A stretch of 64,000 bases of DNA from Schistosoma haematobium (taxonomy: Eukaryota > Platyhelminthes > Trematoda > Strigeidida > Schistosomatidae). A program made the position numbers and the translations under genes. The notes beneath the pieces are model-generated. The model was given only the letters and a program-made list of their open reading frames with translations. It ran no database searches and was not told the origin of the DNA. Below are positions 1 to 12,600 of the stretch, piece by piece. Position 1 is the stretch's first letter. Every line of letters begins with the position of its first letter. The stretch lies in the NCBI RefSeq assembly GCF_000699445.3, contig NC_067201.1, forward strand, positions 14,067,501 through 14,131,500, in the 5' to 3' direction.

Positions 1-430
1 GGAATATAGATGCAATTCGAACAGCATGTACATATACCGATAAGAAACTTACAAATTACAGTCCTAAACATCGATGGGAAGATTCAAATCACCATTACAA
101 AAATGAACTAATTTGGTAATTATTTCAACTATAATCGATTTACTGATATAAACCTATGTAAACTGTTGAAAAATACAACATTATGAAAAGAAATAGCTGC
201 CTAACATAATTTTCAATAATGTACCCTTTGGAAATTAATGTATAATGTGAATCGTTTTTAAATCATAATACACTATTGATTGAAATAATAATTATGTGAA
301 TACAGTTTATATAATTGAATTGAACTTAACGTACATAATGGTAAAAGAGTCTGACGAAATTATCAGATTTAAAATAAGGTTCATTGAACTTTTTGCACGG
401 AATGGCAGATAGGTAATGATCGATGGTAAC

Positions 431-570
431 TAACATTGGAATATAGGACGCGCGTTCCGTTCTATTTGGGACCTATCAGTTAGATGTACCTGCATCTGAG
501 TTGATGTTCACTCTGAGACTCGAACCCAGTACCATTCGCTTCAAACACCATCACTCTATTCACTTAGCTT
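431..570 (-). repeat. SINE family 1 copy, mutated hammerhead
   Basis: The minus-strand B-box GGGTTCGAGTCTC is intact. The ribozyme core reads CTGATAG and GGAA, so it should not cleave. Confidence 0.7.
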
Positions 571-1009
571 GTTTTTATTAAAAGCTAAATAAATCCTATT
601 AATGTTCGGTTATAAAAATGCCTGAAATTGATAAACATTGAAAGACTAAACAGTTTGGACCATAATTTATGAATTTCGAAAGGTAACTTGAAAGTTTTCA
701 ATGTGAAGGAAATTAACTAATTAATTGTTCATCTATATCGCTAGAAAATATAGGGTTCTGCCTAGCTAAAAGTTAATTTTACTATTCCAAAATCACTTTG
801 AGCTTGGCTGAGTATCATAATTAAAATATAAGTTCAATAAACACTCTATACTGTTAGATATAAACATTTTTTAGCTATGAAATATTTTACTACATCTTAT
901 AATTTTACACCACATATTGACTTTAGTTAGATAAACACTAATAGGTACATTATTAAGTACAGTGAACAGTTATTTATGCAATGATTCTTTGGCGAGAATC
1001 AAACTATGC

Positions 1010-1555
1010 TGGGCGGACATCGAATGTAGATGCCTCAGCAGGCCGCTGGAGCGCAGGCGTTGAACGTCCCAGGTGCCGGGAGGATGTCGGATTTTGATGC
1101 CCCGGAAGGTCGACAGAGCTGTGGAGGTCAGCGCGCCACAGACTCAATATTTTGATTGAGAGCGTTGCAAAGACTGCAAAGAAGAAGAAAGTGGCACGGC
1201 GAGCAGAACCACCGCAAGAATGAATGCTTCAAGTGGGGGATGGCTGTGGTGTGGGTTACTTATTTCCACATAGGTAGTATATAACAGTGGTCAAGTATAG
1301 AATGTATTTCAGTATAAGGTCAATGAGGAAAGAAAGGGAAGGAAACGCAATCGGTATGAAAACGCATGAACAACCAAATCTGAGACAATGGATGAATGTT
1401 TGCAACCGGAACAGTCAAGTTTGATATGATGGATTGATATTCTGCAAATTAACGATTTACTATGTGGTTCTCAGATTTTAGTCAGATGCTCTGTAATTTA
1501 GTGTCAAATACATTCGATTGCCCTCGCTGGTGTTTTGTTCACTACATAACAAACT
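1010..1555 (+). mobile_element. 3' end of an LTR retroelement (internal tail plus LTR)
   Basis: A GC-richer coding-like stretch (1010-1235) ends in AAGTGGGGGATGG, a purine tract, followed by a TGTGGTGTGGG start of a roughly 310-bp LTR ending near 1555. The LTR part is shared with 4243-4556, 13893-14140 and (reverse) 62540-62800. No intact ORF remains. Confidence 0.55.
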
Positions 1556-2620
1556 TCGATAATTTTCATAATCTTCCCTATATTTACTTTTTACATTACG
1601 TCGTAATTCAATCGTATGAATAAATGTTTGCTAGAAATTAAATATTAGAAAATATATATATACTTTTTAAAGATCATCATAAGTCAGCTGTTCATTGTTC
1701 GATTGTTGTAAAGTAATTTATCTAATTTAGAATATGGTCAGTGATTTAGATTCAATTCCAACTGCACAGATGAATATTCACTCTTTATCTTTCTTTTAGA
1801 TTGGTTCTGGAAGAGAATGATGATCAGTTAGGATACACTAAATGGAGTTAAATCTAGGCCTGAATTAGAGACGAAGACTCTGAGAAACAGGAACTGAGTG
1901 TGAGAAAGGGAGAGAGAGAGGTTAAGTTAGATCGCACCAAGCCATCAATCCAATTCATTGATTGTATATTATGAAATCTGGCAGTTCTTGTTCTGTGTGT
2001 TTCCAAATTTTACAAATAATTTTTCCAGTCAGTATAATCATTTTATTCTTCCTCTTTCAATTACTCAATTAATCACTTTACATTATTTTCATAATCACTC
2101 AATACTACTACTTAGCTATTATCGCTTTATTGTTGTAAATTTTTTTATATATATATAAAGAGAGATAGAGATCCATGATGAAAAACTAATTGAAAGGAAT
2201 ATTCCTTCATTCCGTTCGTCTTTTTGTTAATCTAACCTCGTCGACCGACATCCATAACCAGACACGGTATCGATATACTGAATCTTCAGAATTCCCTGTT
2301 ATTATTATACCGCGGCACTATTGAACTGAAATTCAATTATCTGCATTCATAAAATTATAGCTGATTCTAATCGGTCATAATCAATGCTAAACTAACTCAC
2401 TATTGACATTTTATCCCGTTACAGATCACAAGTACATACATACTTTTGTAAAGGTGAAAAATTTGACTGAACATTAGTTCAATGATCTTCATGTTTCACA
2501 TAGCTCATTAAAAAAATTAAATCAAAATTGTTGCAAGCTTAATAAAAGAAATCACTTCAAAATTGACCATTTAATTTTTAATTTGAACGTTTCTTAACAT
2601 TTATATATATACTAAACAGA

Positions 2621-2780
2621 GATGGATTGTGGTTAGCAGTGGAATCCAGGATGCATGTTTCCTCCCATTTTGGACTCGTTAATCGTAGGTAACTGAATTT
2701 CAAAGTTGATGTTCACCAGTTGACGAGTCTTAAATAGGACAAAAAGTGAGTCCTGGATTTTACTGCTAGACACCATTTAT
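2621..2780. repeat. Two SINE family 1 ends in head-to-head inversion
   Basis: 2633-2690 (minus) and 2713-2775 (plus) are both hammerhead/tail segments facing each other. The plus one reads TTGACGA and ACAAAAA, so it is mutated. The block forms a long imperfect hairpin. Confidence 0.6.
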
Positions 2781-3174
2781 CCCTTTCTATAATGCTTATA
2801 ACCTAATGGTAATATCGAGGTAATTCTCACAAGATTCACATAAGCCAAAAAAACAACAACTGGTCAATTGTAGTCACAAACATTATTGGCTTGATTCAAG
2901 TGATCAATACAAATTTTATGCAAACATTTTTTCAAGTTTAACCACCCAATATGGTGTTTTCGGTAAGGCTTAGCTTGTTACCGACCCTCCACCCGCAAAC
3001 AAAATTATTTACTTCAACTCGTCAATACAAAAAATATATAAGTGAAATAATAATTAACAATATATGCATTAATAAATCTCTCAGTAACTAAATTAATTAT
3101 GATTTGATAATTGCAAGAAATGTTTAGTGTAAAAAATGGAAATAAATAAAATATTTAGAAGTAGAAGGAGGATT

Positions 3175-3260
3175 TGTAGAGAGTCTAGTTCCATACTTGA
3201 ACAAAATAGCCGTTCACTACATCTATGTTTTCAGTAGTGGTCTAGTTAAAATCAGTGTGT
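3175..3260 (+). repeat. SINE family 2 hammerhead-side fragment, degraded
   Basis: AAAATAGCCGTTCACTAC then TTTTCAGTAGTGGTCTA matches the family 2 tail. The ribozyme core is gone. Confidence 0.45.
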
Positions 3261-3734
3261 GATTTAAACTATGAAAATAAATATTTTATTCATATACATT
3301 GAAAAACCAGAATAAATCAAGATCGTAGTGTATAATGTGGACACTCAAACACTGATTATGCAATGAAATTTATGATTTCCATGTGGAAACTATTTATGTG
3401 ATTATCTGATTGGAAAAAACAGGATGAAAACTAATTTTTTAAAAATAATAATGTAACGATAACAACAACATCAACAACGCGAAAACTGACAAAATAATAA
3501 ACGACAGTCAATAAATCTGTTGTTGTCCTTTCTCTCTCTCTCTCTCTAAAGAACACCTAGACATAATGAATCTCCTTAGAAATTAAAAAAATTGCATTGG
3601 AAACAAATAAACCCATAAGTTATTATGTATGTTGTTGTCTTTTTCACTGTGTATTTGATCTCCAACTGTGAATCAACTAATTACTACTTTGCATTGAAAT
3701 CACGAACCAATCAATGTTAGATCACCATTAAAAT

Positions 3735-3890
3735 CTGGGAGCACTGGACGCCCACTTCGTTCTAGTATGAGACTTCTCAGCAATGTGTAACCACCGTCCC
3801 GAGCGTTGGAAACGTACTCAGCACGTTCGATCTTCCTTGAAGTTGCTTAACCTCTAGACCACTGAATTGGCATCCAACGATGTTAATATT
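3735..3890 (-). repeat. SINE family 2 copy
   Basis: On the minus strand it has an A-box-like CAGTGGTCTAGAGGTTAAG, then a hammerhead-like part reading CTGAGAA and GAAG with a GTC triplet. The invariant G of the first box is lost. Confidence 0.6.
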
Positions 3891-4242
3891 TAACTTCAAT
3901 CAATCTATGATTGTTTCGCCAATAGAGAAAATCATTTTTTTTTCTTGGGTTCAATGTATTACAAGTATTTACTAGTTTGAAATATATATTACTATGTGAT
4001 CTGTTGTATCATGATCAGTGCAGTGGCCTGTAGGAAAAGTTTAAAATGTAATTTCCAAACAACTTAATATGAAACTACTTAGGATTCTAGTGAATGTTTA
4101 ATTTAATCATCTCAAAGTATTGTGATTGTTACTAGACGTGTAATCTCTGAGTTCAGTCTATCAAAGGTAGAATAGTGAATGTAAAATACCAAGTTTTAGA
4201 GTATAACAAAGCAATTATTTAATATTTCATAAATTACAGTCG

Positions 4243-4556
4243 TGGTGTGTGCTACTTATATTGATATAAGTAGTTTAGTACGCGAGTTAAAGAACGTAAT
4301 GTCTGGCAGCAAAATATGAGGAAAGATCAACAAAGGAAGAGCGGGAACGCAATGTAATTTGTAAGGAAACGCGTGAGCCATGAAATGTGAGACAATGGAT
4401 TGATGATTGTAACAGCAACAGTCCGGTTTGATATGATGGAATATTTTGCAAACTAACGATTTACTATTTGGTTTTTCTATTTTACCGAGTAGCTCTGTAA
4501 TTTGTGTACTACATACAATTCGATTGTCCCCACCCGTGTTCGCCTTCGCTACACGA
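4243..4556 (+). repeat. Solo LTR, family of 1245-1555
   Basis: It begins GTGGTGTGTGCTACTTAT and shares GAGACAATGGAT, GTTTGATATGATGG, AACGATTTACTAT and AGCTCTGTAATTT with 1245-1555. No coding sequence adjoins it. Confidence 0.6.
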
Positions 4557-5069
4557 TGATTCCTTCGTTGAAATAAATTTATTAAGGTTAGCTTTATGTT
4601 GAGAATATTTTTAAAACTTCACAATTAACTATCTCAATCTATGTTTATGCGCTTAATTTATAGTTAACACAAGAACAATAGCCTTTGTAACATTGAATTA
4701 CGAAACCAATTGTTAGTTAAAGAAATGTTAAGTTGATATAATCTATTTTGTAAAATAATCATGAGTATTATGATACTCATTTTATGATCTGAAATAATCA
4801 AAAATGGTTACTTTCCTGATCATTCGAAAACTAGAACACCGTACGTTAATAAGTACTGATAATCAGTAAATAACTATAAATGACGTAGTTATTACTAAGG
4901 ATTAGTTATTGCTAAAAGAGTATGATATAATGTTATATATTAGTGTTTAATAGAACTTAGTAGCCTATTAAATAATGAGTTTATGTTTTTGAAACAATCG
5001 GCACTGATTTTTAATCTGACTATGAGTATCAATACATGTATGTAGATCTACCTATTGGTATGGGTCCCT

Positions 5070-5205
5070 AAAAAAACCACCTGCTTCGGTTAGGGCATCC
5101 AGGCAGTATCCCAGCCCTCACACAAATCAAATGATTTTTGGGGCGCATATATATTTAGTGCCTCCTTGTACCAATGTTTATGTCTTTAAATAAACACATA
5201 AGATA
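5070..5205 (+). repeat. Family A repeat, 3' part
   Basis: AAAACCACCTGCTTCGGTTA through TTTAAATAAACACA matches the last 140 bp of the family. Confidence 0.65.
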
Positions 5206-5390
5206 CACTTAATTGGCAAGTCGTAAACAAGGTAAAACAAATCTCTTGAAGATATAATTTATTCCATTCTTTTATATTGGTTATTAGATTCTCCTCGTTA
5301 ATGTTACGAACAATAATTGATCAGTACACTCTGTGAAGACTACATCGATATTGCCACTAATTTACAGGCATTTAAACAAAATTGAATGAT

Positions 5391-5455
5391 AGCTAGTGGG
5401 GGAATCCAAGACGCGCGTTTCGTCTTATTTAAAACTCGTCAACACGATGTACCTG
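5391..5455 (-). repeat. SINE family 1 hammerhead fragment
   Basis: GACGAAACGCGCGTC is intact, but the core has TTGACGA in place of CTGACGA and stem I is weakened. The tRNA-like half is absent. Confidence 0.65.
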
Positions 5456-6519
5456 TTTATAATTTATTTGCTTTGCTTAACTGAAAATAATACAGTAGGA
5501 AATGAGCTTCAAATAAAAATGTATATTTATAAATTAATTATTGTATTTTAATAATAAACAAGGACAAATTGACAAAATAACTAACAACTTCAATGTCTCA
5601 CAAATAAGTATCTCATTTATTTCCCGATGAGATCCAATGTTTCAAGGTATTTATTACGATAATAAATAAAAAATTACACGTTATCTACCAAATATACTTT
5701 GTGTACTCAACTTTGAGTTACAAATTTAGTGTAAAAGTTAATGATATAGCATGATTATCTAGACTGAAGTCGGTGTAATGGGCTTTGAGCAGACGACATA
5801 CTGGCTGAAAATCGATATTTCTTAACCATTAAACTACAGTTTCATATTAACAGGTTAATGATTCAATTTTATATGAACATCAAACACATTCTGGGAAAGT
5901 ACCATGCGGATGTTCATACTGGGATGTGAAGGCTGTACGGTTCTATCCAAACGTCAATAATGAAATGCTTTGGTTTCATGTATTTCAAGTCCAACACTTA
6001 AGCTTAAGGCTTTCAAGCCTCATAACAAATTTGTTACCTGTAGGTAAGGTGAGTTGGAACGCGTAAGAAATGAATGGGGATCATATGTCTGTACCATTCG
6101 AACTCGTATCACTTTGTCTCATGATGAGACATTATCACTGAGCTTTTCAAGGCGCGACCGATCTTCCGTGAGACTGAAATATCGATACTGATGAAAACAT
6201 ATTGCTTCTGATGTCGAGTTACTTACACTAGTAGCCGTATTGCAACGCGGTCAACAGAGATTCATCACCAATAAGAGTGAACACAACATTGGTCAGTCGG
6301 TGATCAATGCATTTAATTATTTTTTTTCTTCGACAAAGAAAAAATATTGAACAAAAAACAAAATCTATCATTTGAAAAGTTGATTTTATGGAAGAACAAA
6401 CGATATAAATATGCATGTAACAAGATGAAGAATATGTACACAAAGATATCAAGTAGGAAATGATGTTTGGAAATAGTGTATTCATGTTAATAACGGTTTG
6501 ATATTTAGCAAGAAAAATA

Positions 6520-6687
6520 TTATCGAATAGAAAGATTTAATTTTTCAGCTAAAACTTGAGCAATATTCTCATGTAATGGCCGAACGTCATCCACTGTCAA
6601 AGTTTTATGTTGATCTCGATAGATAAAACGATAGCAAAGACTTTGTTGTCCGGTTTTAAGATCATTGTATGAATCGACCAAACGAAT
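6520..6687 (-). CDS. FARS2: FARS2 last exon (end of FDX-ACB domain, stop)
   Basis: This exon has 55 codons plus TAA and starts in phase 0. The acceptor is CATGTAG. It encodes [29 protein letters not shown] and a final LNLSIR. Alignment to the human C-terminus is colinear. No clear canonical AATAAA signal is evident in the next 250 bp on the minus strand. Confidence 0.93.
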   Translation of the reverse strand: MRLVDSYNDLKTGQQSLCYRFIYRDQHKTLTVDDVRPLHENIAQVLAEKLNLSIR

Positions 6688-9600
6688 CTACATGTAAGTG
6701 GAAAATGAAAATAATTCTGATGAAATATTAATAATTAGGAATCTAGCTACTCACTTACAATGTCAGTAGTATAAATTCTACGACAAATTTAACTAGTAGG
6801 CTAGGAATGTTGTCATTATGGGTTTAATCTGTACAGCCAGAGCTATAATTTTTATTTGTAAAACTGTTTAAGTGATTTGTAGGAAAAGTGATTCATCTTT
6901 ACCTGTTCTATGAGATCACCAGCTTCGGAACGTACAATATCGAAAATATCCCGTTCAACTATCTTTATTCTATCTAATCCATCAGAATTGGAAGACAAAG
7001 ATGATGATATTGATTGAGAGTTGTTTAACCAAAATGAAAGATCCAATACACATGGAGGAAATATACTGACTGGCTGATATAATATACAAGAACAAACAAA
7101 AATGACACATTGATAATAAGTACTGAAAAACTTTATTTTTTCGTCATAAATATGAAAATTTGTTCATACCAAGAGGTCAAAATCATATTCTATCATATTC
7201 ATATTTTACAGGAGTTAAAAATCAACGCTGAAGTCAAATATAAGTTTGCGTAGGTCAGAATTAGGATACAGTTTCTGAATGATAGTTAATAATATTAATA
7301 TTACCACTCAAATACTTACTACCTGAACCGAAGAATATGAACTGGATTGGAATCTAAGATTCAGTGGTTAAAATGCAAATAGACCTTAAGAAATAAACTA
7401 CCGATCACAAGACTATTTTGTTATTTTCAAAGATACTTTGTCCCGTAAATTTTTAGCCAGATAATTAGTCTGATGAAAAATATTACTAATATTGATGTAA
7501 GAGCAAGAATGATAATGATTGGTTGTCTGCTTAGTCAGACATGTAGATGGTCTGATAGGTATCAGATGAGTTATATATATCCCCCATCCTTATTATTATT
7601 ACTCACTTATTATTGATTGTTCATTATAGTTGGATTGTGTCGGGTTTTTGGTGTGGAAATATATTTACGTTCTAGTCAGGCTAATCACGTGTTCTTGATC
7701 TGAGTTGTGTTGAAGTCCTGTAGAATAGATACTGGGAGGGAATCTAGTGTATATATTTGTCTAAGGTAAATTAACGTCCCATACGTGTAAACGTGGAGAC
7801 CCAACCGTTATAACATTAGACAAATTAAAACCGAGCGTTATAACAAATATACAAAACATTTTTAAATGATAAACACAATGAATCGTGATGCATGTCGATT
7901 GTATAACATGTTTCCGACAATTGATGTAAACATTCGCTTAATATTCGAATAATAGTATAGGTTGTGTCTTGTTACTGGGGTTCAGTACGTCCAATGATAT
8001 TACAGATTTGGGAACGAAAACGATTGAGTTTCTCTTATACGATTGATTTTTGGCTTTTTTGATTTTGATAGAAAAAGCTTACAATATTTTATTCATGTTG
8101 CTATTTTAGGTCGATTTCTCTTCAGTATAACTTTCGACTATAGACTATTACAACTTTTAAAGTAAACAATACTGGTGCTTGTCATACTTCACTTACTATT
8201 ATTAACAGGTTAAACTTTACATAATCTGACCGAAAAAAATAACTGAATGAATTTTTGAAGTATCATTACAACGATACTCATCATCTAACAATAAATAGCC
8301 TAAAGAACCAATTGTAATGAAGCTAGCCTAGTATTCTAAAGTTTGATCAATGATACTTGTCGAGCAGTAGGATTAACCTAGACTTGAGGTCTAAATAATC
8401 TTAACATCTAATGGCCTGGAGATGCACACGCCTTCTTCAATCTTCAGTTTCGAGTTGAGATAAGAGAATACAACAAATAAACTTATATTATTGTATTTCA
8501 GGCACATGTTATTTTTATTTTAAACACTCATTAGTTTGTATACATGAATTATGAAAGCACACAACGCACCCTCAAATAAGGAATTATACTTTATACAAAT
8601 AATCATGTCATCAGCGGTAGAGAACAGGGTTAGAAAAAATGAATAATTAATTCGTAATAATAAGAGAACAATAAACTATACAACAATAGTTAATTGATCC
8701 GATGGAAGCTCACAATACAGGAAATACAGAAACACAATAATCCAGTTATCTCAATATGATAAAAGTATGAATAATAATAGTCTGTAAAATAGTTTTAACT
8801 TCCTTAATACTCTACTACAATAAAAACCATTTTGTAGTATTATGAGATAAACAAAACTATACACATAATAAATAGTTCTTAAGATTAAGTCTTTAATTCC
8901 CACTTCTACTCAGTGACTTGAAGACTATGAAGAGAAAAAAAACGCAATCAAAACACACATGTCATTAGTAAAGATTTATAACTTCATGTCATTGTTATTT
9001 AGGATTATAATTGATCAGTTTCTGTTGCTATAAAATGTATCCTAAGTGGATTGGTTTCATATAGTGTTCTGTCACAAATTTCATTATATTTGATATGTAT
9101 CTAGAAGTTGAATACAGGAAGCGAATTTCATCCCATTTAGACAACACGTTTGAAACGAAAGGTTTTGGGTTCAAGTCTCATTGTAAACACCAATAAAGAG
9201 ATGTAGGTACATCCAGTAGATGAGTCCCGAATAGTATGAAACGTATGTTCAAGGTTTTAAAGCTACTCGCATAAGAATTATATTTAAACACATGTCATCA
9301 GATGTGTCCAGAAGAAACGGATATGATAACCCAATTATTTTTAGTCTCTCACGAATCTAGGTTAATAATCCATGACAAATTTTATTTACCAATTAAATTA
9401 ATCTCCACAAAACTGCTCAATAATTAAACTTAATAAGCCAAACAACTACATTAAAAACTTTAGAAAAGCGACTATCTACCTTATATTTGATTGGTGCATG
9501 AATATCATCAGTTATAAACTGATTCAAAAATCCTTCATCTTTTGACCAAAATAATCGAATATCTGGTATTTCGTATAACTGCATAGCCCAACGTTCTAAA

Positions 9601-12600
9601 CCAAGACCAAAAGCATAACCAACTTTATTAGGTATTCCAGCTTTCGAATAAGAAAAAAAGACAAATAAAGATCAACAAACTGTCGAACAGGAAACAATAA
9701 AAATGTAGTATTCGACACCAGCATTTCGTGTTATATATGCGTTATCTTATATTTAGAACAGATGCAATGTGGCTAGTAGTGGAATCTAGAAAGTGTATTT
9801 TATCCAATCGTAAATTAAACTAAAATTCATATTCATTGCATAAATGAGTAGCCAAGTAAATAACCCACTGCCATTTGAACCAAAAGATACTGGGTTCGAA
9901 TCCCGGAGTGGATATCAACTCTGAGATGCATATAAGTTCGGCTGAAAGACCCAAAAAGGAGAAAATGGGCATCCTGGATTCCATTGTTAGCCATGCCCCA
10001 TCTATTTTAGTATAAACTTGTCATACTGGCTATATCGAGGCAATCAGCACAGAATGAACATACTCCAATAAAGACCAGTTAAAATTCAGTCAAAATATCA
10101 ACAACGGGATAATTCAAAAACCATTACAAATTGGATTAAGTGGGTTACTTTTTTTCACAATAATCAGTCGTTTGTGATCCATTGGTGTCATTTGTCTCTT
10201 TTTTACAGACAAAGCATGCACAAAATACATGGAAATGAGTCGGTTGTAAAAAAACCCTTTAAATCTTGCTGAGTTTAAATCCAATTGGTATTGTTTACTT
10301 GAATCGTCCCATTGATGTTTAGGATTGCAATTGATCAGTCTCTTATCGGCATATATGCATACTGTATATATTGCCTTGATATTGCCTTAATTCACAAACA
10401 TTCTAAGCAAAGACGGATAGTGGCCAGCAGTGAAATCCAGGACGCGCATTTCGTCCTAATGGGGACTCGTCAGCTGGATGTGCCTGCATCTCAAAGTTGA
10501 TGTTCACTCTGGGATTTGAACTTAGTGCCATTCGCTTCAAACACCATCGCGTTATCCACTTAGCTATTGAGTCCTGATAGTCACTTGCTTGTGCAATGAG
10601 ATGAAGTTTGAACTGATTTCTTAGCTGCGAGAGCTAAAATCTCGCCACTCTCTATAATGACATTTACTTTTGTTTCGTTGATTCACTTAGATTTTAATAT
10701 CATTTTGTCCTAAATCTTAGATGATCAATTTAAAAACTACTTATCCAGTTTGGTTATAAAGCAAAACTAATCTTTCATTTCTGATTAATTGAATGTTTTA
10801 ATAATGATTAAATTGCTATCCAATTAGGTCAGCATAATTTGTAGTTTATTTTCCGATCTTTACATTTTTAAATGAGTAACACAGAAGAACATAATGAAGT
10901 ATTAAACTAGGATGGATTATTGATATAATAAAAATCAGCATTTTTTAAAAAGGATATTTTTAGTTGAGTTTACACAATAATGAAAGCTTCATAATTAAAC
11001 CAACTAGCTCAAAGAATATAATACCTGATTTAAAAAAATACTATGATCCAGTAATTTAATGAACAAACACTTACAACGTTCTAGTAATTCTTGTCGCATT
11101 ATACCACATCCCAACATTTCAGTCCATTCTTCAGGCTTTTCACTATCAGAATCGTCATCATAGTTAGAGTAGCCAGAATTTGTTTTGATTTCTAATTCCC
11201 ATGATGGATGGGTAAATGGGAAGTAAGCACTAACCCAACGTAGTTGTATGTCTGTGATTAATAATCAGGCAACACCAATAAGAAAATACTGAAACTGGGG
11301 AAGAGAATTGCTCATAAATCTGTATTATTATGAAAACTCATAACTAATGAACATTACTAAATGGAGCATTTCACTGAACGAAGAAGCATAAAGATTAACA
11401 TACGAACAAATTAACAATGGCTTCATAGAATATGATATGACGATCAAGAGATTATAATCACCGCCACTATATATTACTAAATCGAAGAGTCACAATTTGT
11501 TGACGCTCTGGATGGAGCTTGTATATTGAGAAAACCCAATAAGGCTATAATGGTAAAGAAATTTATTTCTTGAAGACCTAACACGTCAAGCAGGTGGGTT
11601 GGATAGCAATAAAAACCAAAAGCAACAAATTTAAGGTTGGATAGAGAAATTTATTTGTTAACTTTACTGGAGTGAGATAAGAGTAAAATGTCGCCCTCAT
11701 GGATAACCAGAATATACAGAGGTGCTCCCTTCTTATCAATGAATTCGGATTGGAAGAACATCTGGCTTGAAAATAAAGCACTTCCATTTTCCTCAACTAT
11801 TTTTAATACCAGTGATAAACCATGAAAACTTTTCAGAAAAAGGTTGTGGACGACGAAGGACCTAGAGAGAAACTGTAGCGTTTTAAAGTCAATATATCTT
11901 ATATTGGCGAGAGAGCAAATTAACAAAATGAACATCAGAGGAGAAATAATACCAAGTGTAATGTAAAGCTAAACACGATAAATATAGTTTAAAAGGTATA
12001 ACGGAAAGAATGGGATGGTAACAATCTCAAGAATCAAAGAAGGACAAAGAATGAATGCAAATGTAGCAAATTTTGATCCATTTCTTTCAATAGCTCGAGC
12101 AATGCATTGCAACTATGGCGTGTGCCTTAACTAGGGAGTCTGAGTCTCTACCATACAGCTGACACCACTGGCCAATAATTTCATAAACTGATGTCATATT
12201 TTAATTTGGTTGAGATTATCTTTATCACGGATTAGTTCTATGCTAGACAGTATTGAGTTACAGTAAAGGATGGTTAGGCATGAAAAACATATATTTAAAC
12301 AATTTCAGTAAATAAAGACTTACAGTTGTATGCAATAATTTACCATCAGTTTTGTCTAGTACCTCAAACCTAATAACTATGTGGTCCCATCATATGTAAG
12401 TAATGCTTCAAAGACAAGTATGACCAGATTTTACGGTCAAACGTCAGTACAGAAATGACTGCTGCCCAGTATACTTTTCCTCTCTGATGGGAACTTGCCT
12501 CAAAAGTGCTTTAGTTTGGTGAGAGTCAAATGGAATTTCTGTATCGGCTAGTAATTCATCGGAGACGGTGAGGTTTTGAGTCAGAACAATATTCCCAGTA

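Larger units (their letters stand above)
1556..6519. other. Gene-free stretch downstream of FARS2
   Basis: Apart from the repeats listed separately, I see no exon, RNA gene or conserved reading frame here. Short ORFs are AT-rich and lack homology that I can recognise. Confidence 0.5.

Noticed and set aside
1958..2158. 66-codon plus-strand ORF
   Set aside because: Its Phe/Ile/Tyr-rich content reflects AT-rich intergenic DNA. No start context or homology supports it.
6228..6485. 85-codon minus-strand ORF just after the FARS2 stop
   Set aside because: It lies in the likely 3' untranslated region, AT-rich with no conserved residues.
11578..11935. Overlapping 72- and 94-codon minus-strand ORFs
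   Set aside because: Two frames are open over the same stretch, with no homology that I recognise.
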